Source: Lithodes maja (lineage: Eukaryota > Arthropoda > Malacostraca > Decapoda > Lithodidae). From it: DNA of 64,000 bases. The notes beneath the pieces were generated by a model, which saw only the letters and a program-made list of their open reading frames with translations, had not been told where the DNA came from and made no database searches. Within the stretch, counting starts at the first letter, position 1; each line of letters opens with the position of its first letter. This document shows, in pieces, positions 1 to 11,425 of the stretch. A program made the translations under genes and the position numbers. Location: NCBI GenBank assembly GCA_037953745.1, contig JBAKBP010003215.1:62001-126000 (forward strand). The letters are read 5' to 3'.

Positions 1-3000
1 TATTGACATAGGGGTACACTGTACCGGCTATGGTACACAAGGTACAAGTTATAATAATAGTGGATTGTGTTGAGGGTTGGGGATAGGGTCTGGAGCCATA
101 ATATCATTAGCTTGCTATGTAAGGTCTGACCGGTATGGAGGTCACAATATTGACATAGGGGTACACTGTACCGGATATGGTACACCAGGTACTCGTTATA
201 TTAATAGTTGATTGTGTTGAGGGTTGTGGATAGGGTCTGGAGCCATAATATCATTAGCTTGCTATGTAAGGTCTGACCTGTATGGAGGTCACAATATTGA
301 CATGGGGGTACAATATACCGGCTATGGTACACCAGGTATTCGTTATATTAATAGTGGACTGTGTTGAGGGTTGGGGATAGGGTCTGGAGCCACAATATCA
401 TTAGCTTGCTATATAAGGTCTGACCAGTATGGAGGTCACAATATTGACATAGGGGTACACTGTACCGGCTATGGTACACCAGGTACACGTTATATTAATA
501 GTGGATTGTGTTGAGGTTTGGGGATTGGGTCTGGAGCCACAATATCATTAGAGTGCTACATGAAGTCTGACCGGTATGGAGGTCACAATATTGACATAGG
601 GGTACACTGTACCGGCTATCATAGGGGTACACTGTACCGGCTATGGTACACCAGGTACACGTTATAATGATAGTGGATTGTGTTGAGAGTTGGGGATAGG
701 GTCTGGAGACATAATATCATTAGCTTGCTATGTAAGGTCTGACCGGTATGGAGATCACAATACTGACATAGGGGTACACTGTACCGGCTATGGTACACCA
801 GGTACTCGTTATATTAATAGTGGATTGTGTTGAGGGTTGTGGATAGGGTCCATAGCCACAATATCAATAGCTTGCTATGTAAGGTCTGCCCGGTATGGAG
901 GTCACAATATTGACATAGGGGTACACTGTACCGGCTATGGTACACCAGGTTCTCGTTATATTAATAGTGGACTGTGTTGAGGGTTGGGGATAGGGTCTGG
1001 AGCCACAATATCATTAGCTTGCTATATGAGGTCTGACCGGTATGGAGGTCACAATATTGACATAGGGGTACATTGTACCGGCTATGGTACACCAGGTACA
1101 CTTTATAATAATAGAGGATTGTGTTGAGGGTTGGGGATAGGGTCTGGAGCCATAATATCATTAGCTTGCTATGTAAGGTCTGACCGGTATGGAGGTCACA
1201 ATATTGACATAGGGGTACACTGTACCGGCTATGGTACACCAGGTACACGTTATATTAATAGTGGATTAAGTTGAGGGTTGTGGATAGGGTCTGGAGCCAC
1301 AATATCATTAGCTTGCTATAGAAGGTCTGACCGGTATGGAGGTCACAATATTGACATAGGGGTACACTGTACCGGCTATGGTACACCAGGTACACGTTAT
1401 ATTAATAGTAGATTGTGTTGAGGGTTGTAGATAGGGTCTGGAGCCATAATATCATTAGCTTGCTATGTAAGGTCTGACCGGTATGGAGGTCACAATATTG
1501 ACATAGGGGTACACTGTACCGCCTATGGTACAGAAGGTACTCGTTATATTAATAGTGGATTGTGTTGAGGGTTGTGGATAGGGTCTGGAGCCATAATATC
1601 ATTAGCTTGCTATGTAAGGTCTGATCGGTATGGAGGTCACAATATTGACATAGGGGTACACTGTACCGGCTATGGTACACCAGGTACTCGTTATATTAAT
1701 AGTGGACTGTGTTGAAGGTTGGGGATAGGGTCTGGAGCCACAATATCATTAGCTTGCAATATGAGGTCTGCCCGGTATGGGGGTCACAATATTGACATAG
1801 GGGTACACTGTACCGGCTATGGTACACCAGGTACACGTTATATTAATAGTGGATTAATTTGAGGGTTGTGGATAGGGTCTGGAGCCACAATATCATTAGC
1901 TTGCTATAGAAGGTCTGACCGGTATGGAGGTCACAATATTGACATAGGGGTACACGGTACAGGCTATGGTACACCAGGTACACGTTATATTAATAGTGGA
2001 TTGTGTTGAGGGTTGTAGATAGGGTCTGGAGCCATAATATCATTAGCTTGCTTTGTAAGGTCTGACCGGTATCGAGGTCACAATATTGACATAGGGGTAC
2101 ACTGTACCGGCTATGGTACACCAGGTACTCGTTATATTAATAGTGGATTGTATTGAGGGTTGTGGATAGGGTCTGGAGCCATAATTCATTAGCTTGCTAT
2201 GTAAGGTCTGACTGGTATGGAGGTCACAATATTGACATAGGGGTACACTGTACCGGCTATGGTACACCAGGTACACGTTATATTAATAGTGGATTAAGTT
2301 GAGGGTTGGGGATAGGGTCTGGAGCCACAATATCATTAGCTTGCTATAGAAGGTCTGACCGGTATGGAGGTCACAATATTGACATAGGGGTACACTGTAC
2401 CGGCTATGGTACACCAGGTACACGTTATATTAATAGTGGATTAAGTTGAGGGTTGGGGATAGGGTCTGGAGCCACAATATCATTAGCTTGCTATAGAAGG
2501 TCTGACCGGTATGGAGGTCACAATATTGACATAGGGGTACACTGTACAGGCTATGGTACACCAGGTACACGTTATATTAATAGTGGATTGTGTTGAGGGT
2601 TGTAGATATGGTCTGGAGCCATAATATAATTAGCTTGCTATGTAAGGTCTGACCGGTATGGAGGTCACAATATTGACATAGGGGTACACTGTACCGGCTA
2701 TGGTACAGCAGGTACTCGTTATATTAATAGTGGATTGTGTTGAGGGTTGTGGATAGGGTCTGGAGCCATAATATCATTAGCTTGCTATGTAAGGTCTGAC
2801 CGGTATGGAGATCACAATATTGACATAGGGGTACACTGTATCGGCTATGGTACACCAGGTACACGTTATATTAATAGTGGATTGTGTTGAGGGTTGGGGA
2901 TAGGGTCTGGAGCCACAATATCATTAGCTTGCTATAGGAGGTCTGCCCGGTATTTCGGTCACAATATTGACATAGGGGTACACTGTACCGGCTATGGTAC

Positions 3001-3802
3001 ACCAGGTACACGTTATAATAATATTGGATTGGGTTGAGGGTTGGGGATAGGGTCTGGAGACATAATATCATTAGCTTGCTATGTAAGGGCTGACCGGTAT
3101 GGAGATCACAATATTGACATAGGGGTACACTGTACCGGCTATGGTACACCAGGTACTCGTTATATTAATAGTGGATTGTGTTGAGGGTTGTGGATAGGGT
3201 CCATAGCCACAATATCATTAGCTTGCTATGTAAGGTCTAACCGGTATGGAGGTCACAATATTGACAGAGGGGTATACTGTACCGGCTATGGTACACCAGG
3301 TACTCGTTATATTTATAGTGGATTGTGTTGAGGGTAGTGGATAGGGTCTGGAGCCACAATATCATTAGCTTGCTATGTAAGGTCTAACCGGTATGGAGGT
3401 CACAATATTGACATAGGGGTACACTGTACCGGCTATGGTACACCAGGGACTCTTTATATTAATAGTGGATTGTGTTGAGGGTTGGGGATAGGGTCTGGAG
3501 CCACAATATCATTAGCTTATTGTATAAGATCTGACCGGTATGGAGGTCACAATATTGACATAGGGGTACACTGTACCGGCTATGGTACACCAGGTACTCG
3601 TTATATTAAGAGTGGATTGTGTTGAGGGTTGTGGATAGGGTCTGGAGCCATAATATCATTAGCTTGCTATGTAAGGTCTGACCGGTATGGAGGTCACAAT
3701 ATTGACATAGGGGTACACTGTACCGGCTATGGTACACCAGGTACAAGTTATAATAATAGTGGATTGTGTTGAGGGTTGGGGATAGGGTCTGGAGCCATAA
3801 TA
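1..3802. repeat. 147-bp satellite, array 1
   Basis: Tandem head-to-tail monomers. The motif TATTGACATA recurs at 1, 148, 295 and 442, a period of exactly 147 bp, giving about 26 units. Monomers differ by a few substitutions and rare small indels. Each contains overlapping dyads: GGTACACTGTACC (6-bp arms, one-base centre) and TGTACC-6 nt-GGTACA. A 25-bp internal partial duplication lies near 611-640. Because 147 is divisible by three, reading frames stay in phase and yield spurious ORFs. The array is cut at 3802/3804 by the BEL/Pao LTR and resumes at 22055. No gene is present. The centromeric or heterochromatic nature is an inference. Confidence 0.97.
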
Positions 3803-4591
3803 TCTATCGTATAAATACGATAGAATATGACTCTTTTGTGATCTCTATGTCGCTGTGACGTCACGATCTCTCCTACAGCACGACGTAGGACGAGTAGATC
3901 GTATATTATAAGATTGTAAATAAGTTAAGTTATAAAAGGCCTAATATGCTATTAAGCAATATTGCCATGGTCTTATGTAGTATATATGAATTTATCGGAT
4001 ATATTAATATAATTTATCGTATAGAGCAACCTAAATGCGGTACGATAATTTGGGCTCCTGGCGGTTTGCCAAGGCAGCAAGGTGTGCTTTCGAGGTATGT
4101 CAGAGCCTTCACGAACACCAACCAGTTAATATCTAATTTTCCGCCCTCAGTTGATCGTGCTTTTGTGCCTGTAATCACAATACACACACACTCAGCTACA
4201 CCACCAAGACGCTCTCATCGACATCATGACTGACTGATAGATAAGCATACATTATATAATCATGTCCATTCCCATGTAATCATTTATTCTTTCTTTAACT
4301 TGACTTGTGTCTTGGGACCGAAGTCTCGTTCCCCATTGTCCACCGCCATATTGGATAAAACGTTCTCCCTTGCCTCATTGCCACGTGGAACTATTGGTGA
4401 GTTAATTCCTAGCTAATATTAACCCTTATAACCTTACCCTATATATACATTTATTATGTGAGACCTTTGGATATAAATTAGCTTGTTTCAGATTGAATTC
4501 AATTTAGATATAGAGTAGTTTTCATTTAGATTGATTTTATTTGATTCATTATAGCTTAGTAATATTTAACTTCCATTGATAGTTTACCACA
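3803..4591 (+). repeat. BEL/Pao 5' LTR
   Basis: The boundaries come from comparison with the 3' LTR copy. The 3' copy begins TGTATCGTAT at 10331, directly after the polypurine tract. This copy begins TCTATCGTAT, so the usual TG start is altered. It ends CCACA, one base before the PBS. An 8-bp-arm inverted repeat, TATCGTAT-AA-ATACGATA, sits at the outer end (3805-3822). A TATA box lies at 3931. A 95-codon ORF at 3946-4233 is open in both LTR copies but starts upstream of the expected transcription start, so I do not call it a gene. Confidence 0.93.
3931..3940 (+). promoter_or_regulatory. TATA box in BEL/Pao 5' LTR
   Basis: TATAAAAGGC, about 129 bp into the LTR. It is repeated at 10460-10469 in the 3' LTR. 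RNA would be expected to start about 30 bp downstream, which leaves a short U3 and a long R-U5. The start site is inferred. Confidence 0.7.
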
Positions 4592-4592
4592 T

Positions 4593-4610
4593 TGGTGCCC
4601 AGACCCGGGA
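4593..4610 (+). other. Primer binding site of BEL/Pao element
   Basis: TGGTGCCCAGACCCGGGA begins one base after the LTR end. It starts with TGG, the complement of a tRNA 3' CCA, as expected for minus-strand priming. I did not assign the tRNA. Confidence 0.85.
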
Positions 4611-5004
4611 ATTAGCTACCAGTAAGGGATTTTAAGGCAATGAACAAGGGGACATATAACAGGATGCAGGAACAACTCTTATGATAAACTGGCAAGGCTA
4701 GCCAAGCGATGGTTAGAGCCGGAATGCAGGGTCACATCGTTGTGCCTGCCTAAGTCCTGCATCCCACCCATCATCTTTCCCCAGTAATTTTCTTTTCCGT
4801 TTCGGACTTCCTGTGACTATTATGACCTGACCTAACATTTTTTCTTGTTCAATATGATTCATTGGTAGGTATTGCTATTTAGTGTACTATTTTTTCTCCA
4901 TAACATAGAAGTCCGCCGGTTGGCGTCTCTTAATTAGACTATTATTTGGCCGTTGTTTTTGTAACGTAACATTTAGATACATAGCCTATAGGCTCACATG
5001 CAAA
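4611..5004 (+). other. BEL/Pao leader (untranslated)
   Basis: About 394 bp between the PBS and the first ATG of gag-pol. I see no convincing ORF or other element. It presumably holds packaging signals, by analogy with other LTR elements. Confidence 0.6.
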
Positions 5005-8000
5005 ATGGATAAAAACGATAAAGAGACACCGTCTAGTGGGGTGCTGATCAAAGCCCCTAAAAATCAAAGGGCGGGACTTCGGGGAGTATTAAATAGGCTA
5101 ATAGTGGACGTCAACACTTTAATCACTACTGCTGAACTAGAGGAATTGGAGGCTAGATTAGAAAACGTCCAGGCTACCCATGGTCGTATTACGGCTCTGA
5201 GTGAGGTGATTGTGGCTGACATGATAGAGGAGGAAGAGATAATCACAGAGTGTGATAATCGCGCCCTCTATGACGAACCTGTCTTTAGAGCGAAGTACCT
5301 ACTACAGCGTGCTGTCGCAAGTAAGAAGGGAGGCGATAATGAGGCCCATAGAAGGGCTGATCCAAAACACACTGTACACCTCCCAAAGCTCAATCTTCCT
5401 ACATTTGGGGGCAAGTTAACCGAGTGGTTAGCCTTTTGGGACGTGTTTCGATCTGCGGTTCATGAATCCTCTTTGGATAATGTCCGCAAGTTTTACTATC
5501 TCAAGGGACAAATGGAAGGAGAGGCCTTACAATTAATAGAGGGTTTTGCAGTAGTGGGTGATAGTTATCTTGAAGCGGTACACTTATTAGAGTCCACATA
5601 CGGGGATAGAGAGCAGTTGAAAATGGCCCATGTCGTTGCCTTGTTGGGGCTCGCAGAACCACAGTATAAGGTTGATGAGTTGACAAACTTCAGGGCAAAC
5701 ATGGAGTGCCATACTCGATCGCTAGACACCCTAGGGATTACCACGCAGGAAATGATAGTCATTATCTTGCGGCAGAAGCTTCCTATGGCAATACTTGATA
5801 AGGTAAGATCATTTGAACTGGGGGAGTTCAAAACTCAGTTCGGCAAAGAGATCATTAACCTACAGTTGAACAAAGGGAGAATGTATGTGTCGGGAGGGAG
5901 TGAGAATGTGGAGAAGAGGGGAACAATAAGCATGACAGTGGGGACTAAAGTAAAGAAAGAGGGTGTATATGAGAAACCTGCTCAGATTCTATGTAAGCTA
6001 TGCAACAACAAACATAAATGGAGTTTCTGCATGAAATACCCAACAAATGAGACAAAACTAGCACAGGCGAAAAGATTGAAGCTATGTGTAGGTTGTCTAA
6101 GTGGGGAACATGGTAAGCAGGGACAATGTACTGCTACATACTTAAGGCCCTGTCGGCACTGCAAAGGACATCACTTTGATAAGTTGTGTCCTACAGCGGA
6201 TAAAGTCAAAGACGTCAAAAACGAGGGTACTACAACTGTGACACTAGGTAGCACGCAAGACACCACTATATTGCCCACAATACAGATTCCCATGGAAGGT
6301 AATGACGGTAACAAAGTTTGTCGGGTACTTCTGGATCAAGGGTCTCAACGTTCCTTTATAAAGAGGTCCGTACTAGTGGGACTGAAGCACCGAATCGTAG
6401 GGGCTGAGACTCTTCGATTACAGGGCTTCACAGGGGTTACTGATAAACAAGACTACGAGATAGCGGAGATTTCATATTTCTATCGTAAAAACCGGTACTT
6501 TATGACTTGTATCGTAGTAGACACCCTACCAGAATATGTATCTGTGGGTGTGAAGAAGGTGGAACACGCATTACGTAGCAAAGGGGTTAACTTGTCAGAT
6601 CCCATGGGAAATCAGAGTGAGGTGCATGTTCTACTTGGTGTAGATCATTATTATGAAGTAGTATACCCTGGATTTAAAAAGATGTGTGGTGTAGTTTTAA
6701 TCCCCACTAAATTTGGATACTGCATGAGCGGAAAGGTGCATACTACACAGTCAAAGGTCCTGGTCGACACGGTCTCGATATATAGAGTCAATGTAACCGC
6801 GGCAGAGGAGTTGGGAAGGGAGGATTCCCAACCTAGTGACCCTAAGTTGGCTGCCGAGTTCGACCTGGAACGACTGTGGAGATTGGATCACATAGGCATT
6901 AATCCTATGGAGACTGATTATGACTCGGAAGTTGCGCTACAAAGGTTTGACGAGTCTGTGTGCTACTGTGCCTCAGACAAGCAATATAAAGTTAGTTTAC
7001 CCTGGAAGAACAGTGAGATAAGCCTGCCTACCAACTATGGTTTGGCATTAGGTCGCTTGCGCGCATTGCAGCGGAAATTGTCTAACGAACCGAGCACGCG
7101 CCAGGCGTATGACGATGTATTTCGGAGTTATGAGGATAGGGGCTTTATAGAGAGAGTCGATGTCAGGGAACCGTGTAAGAAGGGTAGGGTTCACTATCTG
7201 GCCCATCATGGGGTAAAGAAAGACAGCGTCACCACACCAATACGGGTGGTGTATGACTGTTCTGCCCACCAAGGACAACAACCCAGTCTAAATGACTGCC
7301 TGTTGACAGGTCCGTCCATGGTGTCGGACATGTCCCAACATCTATTGCGGTTTAGGCTGGGGAAGTATGCCTATACCAGTGACATCGAGAAGGCATTCTT
7401 GATGGTCAAGCTAAAGGAGAAAGATAGAGATGTTACCCGCTTTCTTTGGTTCGGCGACATTAGCGACTCTGAAAGTCCCATCATAATATACCGTTTTCGG
7501 GTTGTACTCTTTGGGGCCACTTGCTCGCAGTTTTTGTTAAATGCCACAATCAGAAAACATCTAGCTGACACTCATGAGGACACAAGTAAACTATCTCGCG
7601 GATTATACATTGACAATTTGCAGGGTACTAGCGATAGTCAAAATGATTTGTTATGTGCATACTGGCAAGCACGCAGATTGTTTGCGGATGCACATCTATT
7701 TCTCCGCGAGTGGGTTACTAATAGTGAAGATCTTCAGAGTTTAATACAGGTGGATGGTACGGCATCTCTTAACCAGGAAGAGTCCAGAAATTTGGGGATG
7801 ATCTGGCAACCTAAACATGACATACTAACTTTTCAAACAAGGTCTTTTGCTCAGCAGACAGGAGCGCACACCAAAAGAAGTCTGTTGAGCAAAGTTGCGC
7901 AATTTTTTGATCCTTTGGGTCTAGCATTACCTGTTACCATAAGAGCTAGGATTCTAATGCAGGAAGTTTGGAGACGTAAAATAGGATGGGATGACAGTTT

Positions 8001-10293
8001 GCCTGAGGACCGGAATGACCAAGGGACATTGCTGTTGAATGAATATGCCATCCTATGTACTAAACCTATACCTCGTAAAGTGGCGGCGTTCGGTGACGTT
8101 ACGTTACACACGTTTTGCGATGCTAGCGCCACGGCATACGGGGTAGCCATATATGTTGTTACTTCATTTGGGGCACATTTAGTTACAGCCCGGGCCAAGG
8201 TAGCCCCGGTTAAAAAGGTAACTATCCCTAAAATGGAATTGACTGCCATGCTGCTATTAGCACGTCTGGTGCAACATCTACGCGCAGCATACGAGAGCGA
8301 ATTAAATATTGAAATCGTTCATGTATGGTGCGATAGTCAGGTCGCACTCAACTGGATACATAGCAAGAAGTCTCTGCCAGTTTATGTGCGGAATAGGGTA
8401 GATGAGATTAGAGCCCTTTTGCCAGACGTTGCTTATCATTATGTAAATACAAAAGAAAACCCTAGTGATCTCATAACTAGGGGTATAACGGCTAGCCAGT
8501 TGATGAAGTCCGAATTGTGGTGGCATGGTCCAAAGTGGCTGCTCCATGAAAGTGAATGGACGATATGGCATGCTGTTGGTGAGGGACTTCTGCCACTGGA
8601 AACAGTGGCAGTTACAGCCCAACCAAATGAGCCACCGGGTCCTATCATGAAGTGGGCAAGATTCGGTGACTATAATAAACTAGTCAGAGTTGTAGCTTGG
8701 GTGTTGCGATATGTATCCAATCTCAAGCTTAAAGTAACTGGCCAACTCTGCAACAGGGGTCACAACATTGATGCTCGTGAATTTAAAGCAGCTGAAGTAA
8801 CTTTGATCAAATGGGTTCAAGTAGAAACCTTTTCCAATGAATTAGAATCCTTGAAAAGCTCGAATAAGACATTAATGCCTAATATAGTGCGTCAACTACG
8901 GTTGCACCTAGACAATGGCCTCATCAGGTGTGAGGGTCGCCTGAAGTGGTCGGGTGTACCAGACGGCACAAACCGACCTATACTTATGCCAACAAGACAT
9001 CACGTTACTGATCTATTGATCATACGTGCACATAGGGAAGTAAAACACTACGGAGTATGTCATATTATATCAAATTTACGTCTCACATGGTGGATACCCA
9101 GAGTTCGACAAGTAGCTCGACGCGTAGTGAGAAAGTGTGTAATATGCCAGAGACTAAAGGGTAAACCATATGCGACTGGACCAGCTCCACCTCTACCTGA
9201 ATGCCGTGTAAAGCACGTAGAACCTTTCCAAGCGGTAGGATTAGATTACACAGGGGCATTGAAGACGAGGGAGCATGAGAAGGTTTATATATTATTGTTT
9301 ACCTGTGCGACGTCTCGAGCGGTACACCTAGAACTATGTGATAATATGTCTAACGAAGAATTTATGCTGGCGTTCAGACGGTTTTGTGCCCGTCGTTCAT
9401 TCCCTCAACTCATTCTTAGCGACAATGCTCCCACTTATGTCCAAGCATCAAAATATCTAAAGGATATGAGTAGTGATCCTACTGTTATCACTTTTTTGGG
9501 AGAGAAGAAGTGCGAATGGAGGTTCATTCCAGTTAAGGCACCTTGGTTTGGTGGAATGTGGGAACGATGTGTCGGCATAGTAAAGTCAGGACTAAGAGCG
9601 GTTGTAGGACGTGCTCTATTAAAGAAAAGTGAGTTGACGACAGTCCTCACAGAGATAGAGGCAGTCGTGAATGATCGCCCGCTTACATATGTGTACACCG
9701 ACCTGCAAGAACCACTACCATTAACGCCAGTTCACTTACTATATGGAAAACCATTGACTGCGTTTCCATCTGATTTTCAGTCCATAGTAGAGTTAGAGGA
9801 TCCCTCGTTGTACTCTGAGGTAGCGGTGTCTAAGAGATACCAGTATATATCCAGGATAATCGAGGATTTTAGGAAACGGTGGATTAGTGAATATCTGCTT
9901 GCATTGAGGGAAAGGAGTGTTACTCCCTCTGGTAGACCAACGGCACCTACAGTTGGTGAAGTTGTTTTAATTAAAGAAGATAGTCCTCGTTTATACTGGA
10001 AATTAGGCCGCGTATTGGAGGTATACAAGGGGGCAGACTCTGTAGAGCGGGTGGCGCTATTGAAGACAGCCACTGGAACTACTGTTCGTCCTATCGCACG
10101 TTTGTACGCTTTGGAGCTCGATTCCGCATTGCAATCTGAGGCTCCACCTGTTATTGCTGGGTCCGAGGATTCTCAAAGGAACGACTCACCTCTTACTGAT
10201 GGTGATCATTCTCGGACCGGGACGCGTCCCAGACGCGCTGCTGCTGGCGCCGTTGACTTGTGGCGTCAGAAGATAGCCTCTGGGCAACTTTAG
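5005..10293 (+). CDS. gag-pol: BEL/Pao gag-pol polyprotein (1762 aa, uninterrupted)
   Basis: A single ATG-started ORF that encodes every protein the element needs. The gag part (about 1-400) has the BEL-type segment around residue 128 (LPKLNLPTFGG..EW). Three Cys/His knuckles follow near 329, 361 and 382 (CKLC, CVGC, CRHC). The aspartic protease motif LLDQGS is near 443. Reverse transcriptase spans about 720-900, with SDIEKAF near 792 and the catalytic box LYIDN near 867, where the family's second Asp is Asn. RNase H has FCDAS near 1037, KMEL near 1076 and WCDSQ near 1108. Integrase has a zinc-binding HHCC segment at about 1343-1380, then LDYTG near 1413, LSDNAP near 1470 and WERCVG near 1519 as the D, D, E positions. 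A BEL-type C-terminal domain (YWKLGRV) follows. The length matches the family norm and I see no frameshift. It is probably young and possibly still competent, though the split 3' LTR may impair it. Confidence 0.96.
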   Translation: MDKNDKETPSSGVLIKAPKNQRAGLRGVLNRLIVDVNTLITTAELEELEARLENVQATHGRITALSEVIVADMIEEEEIITECDNRALYDEPVFRAKYLLQRAVASKKGGDNEAHRRADPKHTVHLPKLNLPTFGGKLTEWLAFWDVFRSAVHESSLDNVRKFYYLKGQMEGEALQLIEGFAVVGDSYLEAVHLLESTYGDREQLKMAHVVALLGLAEPQYKVDELTNFRANMECHTRSLDTLGITTQEMIVIILRQKLPMAILDKVRSFELGEFKTQFGKEIINLQLNKGRMYVSGGSENVEKRGTISMTVGTKVKKEGVYEKPAQILCKLCNNKHKWSFCMKYPTNETKLAQAKRLKLCVGCLSGEHGKQGQCTATYLRPCRHCKGHHFDKLCPTADKVKDVKNEGTTTVTLGSTQDTTILPTIQIPMEGNDGNKVCRVLLDQGSQRSFIKRSVLVGLKHRIVGAETLRLQGFTGVTDKQDYEIAEISYFYRKNRYFMTCIVVDTLPEYVSVGVKKVEHALRSKGVNLSDPMGNQSEVHVLLGVDHYYEVVYPGFKKMCGVVLIPTKFGYCMSGKVHTTQSKVLVDTVSIYRVNVTAAEELGREDSQPSDPKLAAEFDLERLWRLDHIGINPMETDYDSEVALQRFDESVCYCASDKQYKVSLPWKNSEISLPTNYGLALGRLRALQRKLSNEPSTRQAYDDVFRSYEDRGFIERVDVREPCKKGRVHYLAHHGVKKDSVTTPIRVVYDCSAHQGQQPSLNDCLLTGPSMVSDMSQHLLRFRLGKYAYTSDIEKAFLMVKLKEKDRDVTRFLWFGDISDSESPIIIYRFRVVLFGATCSQFLLNATIRKHLADTHEDTSKLSRGLYIDNLQGTSDSQNDLLCAYWQARRLFADAHLFLREWVTNSEDLQSLIQVDGTASLNQEESRNLGMIWQPKHDILTFQTRSFAQQTGAHTKRSLLSKVAQFFDPLGLALPVTIRARILMQEVWRRKIGWDDSLPEDRNDQGTLLLNEYAILCTKPIPRKVAAFGDVTLHTFCDASATAYGVAIYVVTSFGAHLVTARAKVAPVKKVTIPKMELTAMLLLARLVQHLRAAYESELNIEIVHVWCDSQVALNWIHSKKSLPVYVRNRVDEIRALLPDVAYHYVNTKENPSDLITRGITASQLMKSELWWHGPKWLLHESEWTIWHAVGEGLLPLETVAVTAQPNEPPGPIMKWARFGDYNKLVRVVAWVLRYVSNLKLKVTGQLCNRGHNIDAREFKAAEVTLIKWVQVETFSNELESLKSSNKTLMPNIVRQLRLHLDNGLIRCEGRLKWSGVPDGTNRPILMPTRHHVTDLLIIRAHREVKHYGVCHIISNLRLTWWIPRVRQVARRVVRKCVICQRLKGKPYATGPAPPLPECRVKHVEPFQAVGLDYTGALKTREHEKVYILLFTCATSRAVHLELCDNMSNEEFMLAFRRFCARRSFPQLILSDNAPTYVQASKYLKDMSSDPTVITFLGEKKCEWRFIPVKAPWFGGMWERCVGIVKSGLRAVVGRALLKKSELTTVLTEIEAVVNDRPLTYVYTDLQEPLPLTPVHLLYGKPLTAFPSDFQSIVELEDPSLYSEVAVSKRYQYISRIIEDFRKRWISEYLLALRERSVTPSGRPTAPTVGEVVLIKEDSPRLYWKLGRVLEVYKGADSVERVALLKTATGTTVRPIARLYALELDSALQSEAPPVIAGSEDSQRNDSPLTDGDHSRTGTRPRRAAAGAVDLWRQKIASGQL

Positions 10294-10320
10294 GTTTAAG
10301 GTGGGGTTCAGGTCGTTTTT

Positions 10321-10330
10321 GTGGGGGGAG
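10321..10330 (+). other. Polypurine tract of BEL/Pao element
   Basis: GTGGGGGGAG lies directly upstream of the 3' LTR start TGTATCG, the standard primer position for plus-strand DNA synthesis. Confidence 0.8.
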
Positions 10331-10972
10331 TGTATCGTATAAATACGATAGAATATGACTCTTTTGTGATCTCTTATGTCTCTGTGACGTCACGATCTCT
10401 CCTACAGCACGACGTAGGACGAGTAGATCGTATATTATAAGATTGTAAATAAGTTAAGTTATAAAAGGCCTAATATGCTATTAAGCAATATTGCCATGGT
10501 CTTATGTAGTATATATGAATTTATCATATATATTAATATAATTTATCGTATAGAGCAACCTAAATGCGGTACGATAATTTGGGCTCCTGGCGGTTTGCCA
10601 AGGCAGCAAGGTGTGCTTTCGAGGTATGTCAGAGCCTTCACGAACACCAACCAGTTAACATCTAATTTTCCGCCCTCAGTTGATCGTGCTTTTGTGCCTG
10701 TAATCACAATACACACACACTCGGCTACACCACCAAGACGCTCTCATCGACATCATGACTGACTGATAGATAAGCATACATTATATAATCATGTCCATTC
10801 CCATGTAATCATTTATTCTTTCTTTAACTTGACTTGTGTCTTGGGACCGAAGTCTCGTTCCCCATTGTCCACCGCCATATTGGATAAAACGTTCTCCCTT
10901 GCCTCATTGCCACGTGGAACTATTGGTGAGTTAATTCCTGGCTAATATTAACCCTTATAACCTTACCCTATA
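10331..10972 (+). repeat. BEL/Pao 3' LTR, first part
   Basis: Collinear with 3803-4445 of the 5' LTR, with only a handful of substitutions. It includes the TATA box at 10460-10469 and the same 95-codon ORF at 10475. It is broken after CCCTATA by the composite Gypsy block. The last five bases (CTATA, 10968-10972) are duplicated at 21902-21906. Confidence 0.95.
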
Positions 10973-11425
10973 TGAAATGCTAGGTTTTTCCAGGTTAAAT
11001 AGGAATGGGAATTATCCCCAGGCTACCTTTAGGATCAACCTTTCCTGGTACCTGGCGCGGGGTACGAACCTCTGAAGGGAATTTAACCCCCCTAAAAACC
11101 CACAGGTTTTGAGATGCCTTGGGTGGGGTTCGAACCCTGGTTAGTGACGCACCACCATCACCACCAGGCCCGCGCGCTAACCCACTGTACTACCACGGAC
11201 GTACAAAAGTATAGCAACCTTAGTCCGATTTTTAAGAACCACGGTGATGGTCTCTCGAGATGAGTTTATTGGACTTACCATCTACGACTATTTTCGAACC
11301 ACGGTGATAGTCTCTCGAGACGAGTTTATTGGACTTACCATCTACGACTATTTTACGCTATACCTGACGTCAACTCGGGTTAGTATTATTGTGGGTGCGG
11401 GACATTTTCGAGGGCATTACACCAC
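10973..11425 (-). repeat. Repeat R, copy 1 (tRNA-like promoter motifs)
   Basis: About 453 bp, nearly identical to 14464-14916 (offset 3491, only about two differences seen). On the minus strand it runs TGGTGTAATG to GCATTTCA, a TG..CA layout. On the same strand it contains a Pol III-like A box (11192-11175, TAGTACAGTGGG region) and B box (11136-11126, GGTTCGAACCC). A second B-box-like GGTTCGTACCC lies near 11060. A 60-bp motif with TCTCGAGA is tandemly duplicated at about 11238-11355. It could be a tRNA-derived SINE or an LTR of a related element. Its last bases resemble the Gypsy LTR end. Confidence 0.7.

Noticed and set aside
1..3802. CRISPR-like or regulatory repeat array
   Set aside because: Units are contiguous full-length monomers with no unique spacers, in an animal genome with transposons. 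It is satellite DNA.
3946..4233. 95-codon ORF in both BEL LTRs (also 10475-10762)
   Set aside because: Its ATG lies only about 15 bp after the TATA box, upstream of the expected RNA start. Its integrity in both copies is explained by LTR identity.
11126..11192. Functional tRNA gene on the minus strand (A and B boxes in repeat R)
   Set aside because: B box and D-arm-like sequence are present, but I could not pair an acceptor stem or find a proper anticodon arm, and the sequence is embedded in a duplicated repeat.
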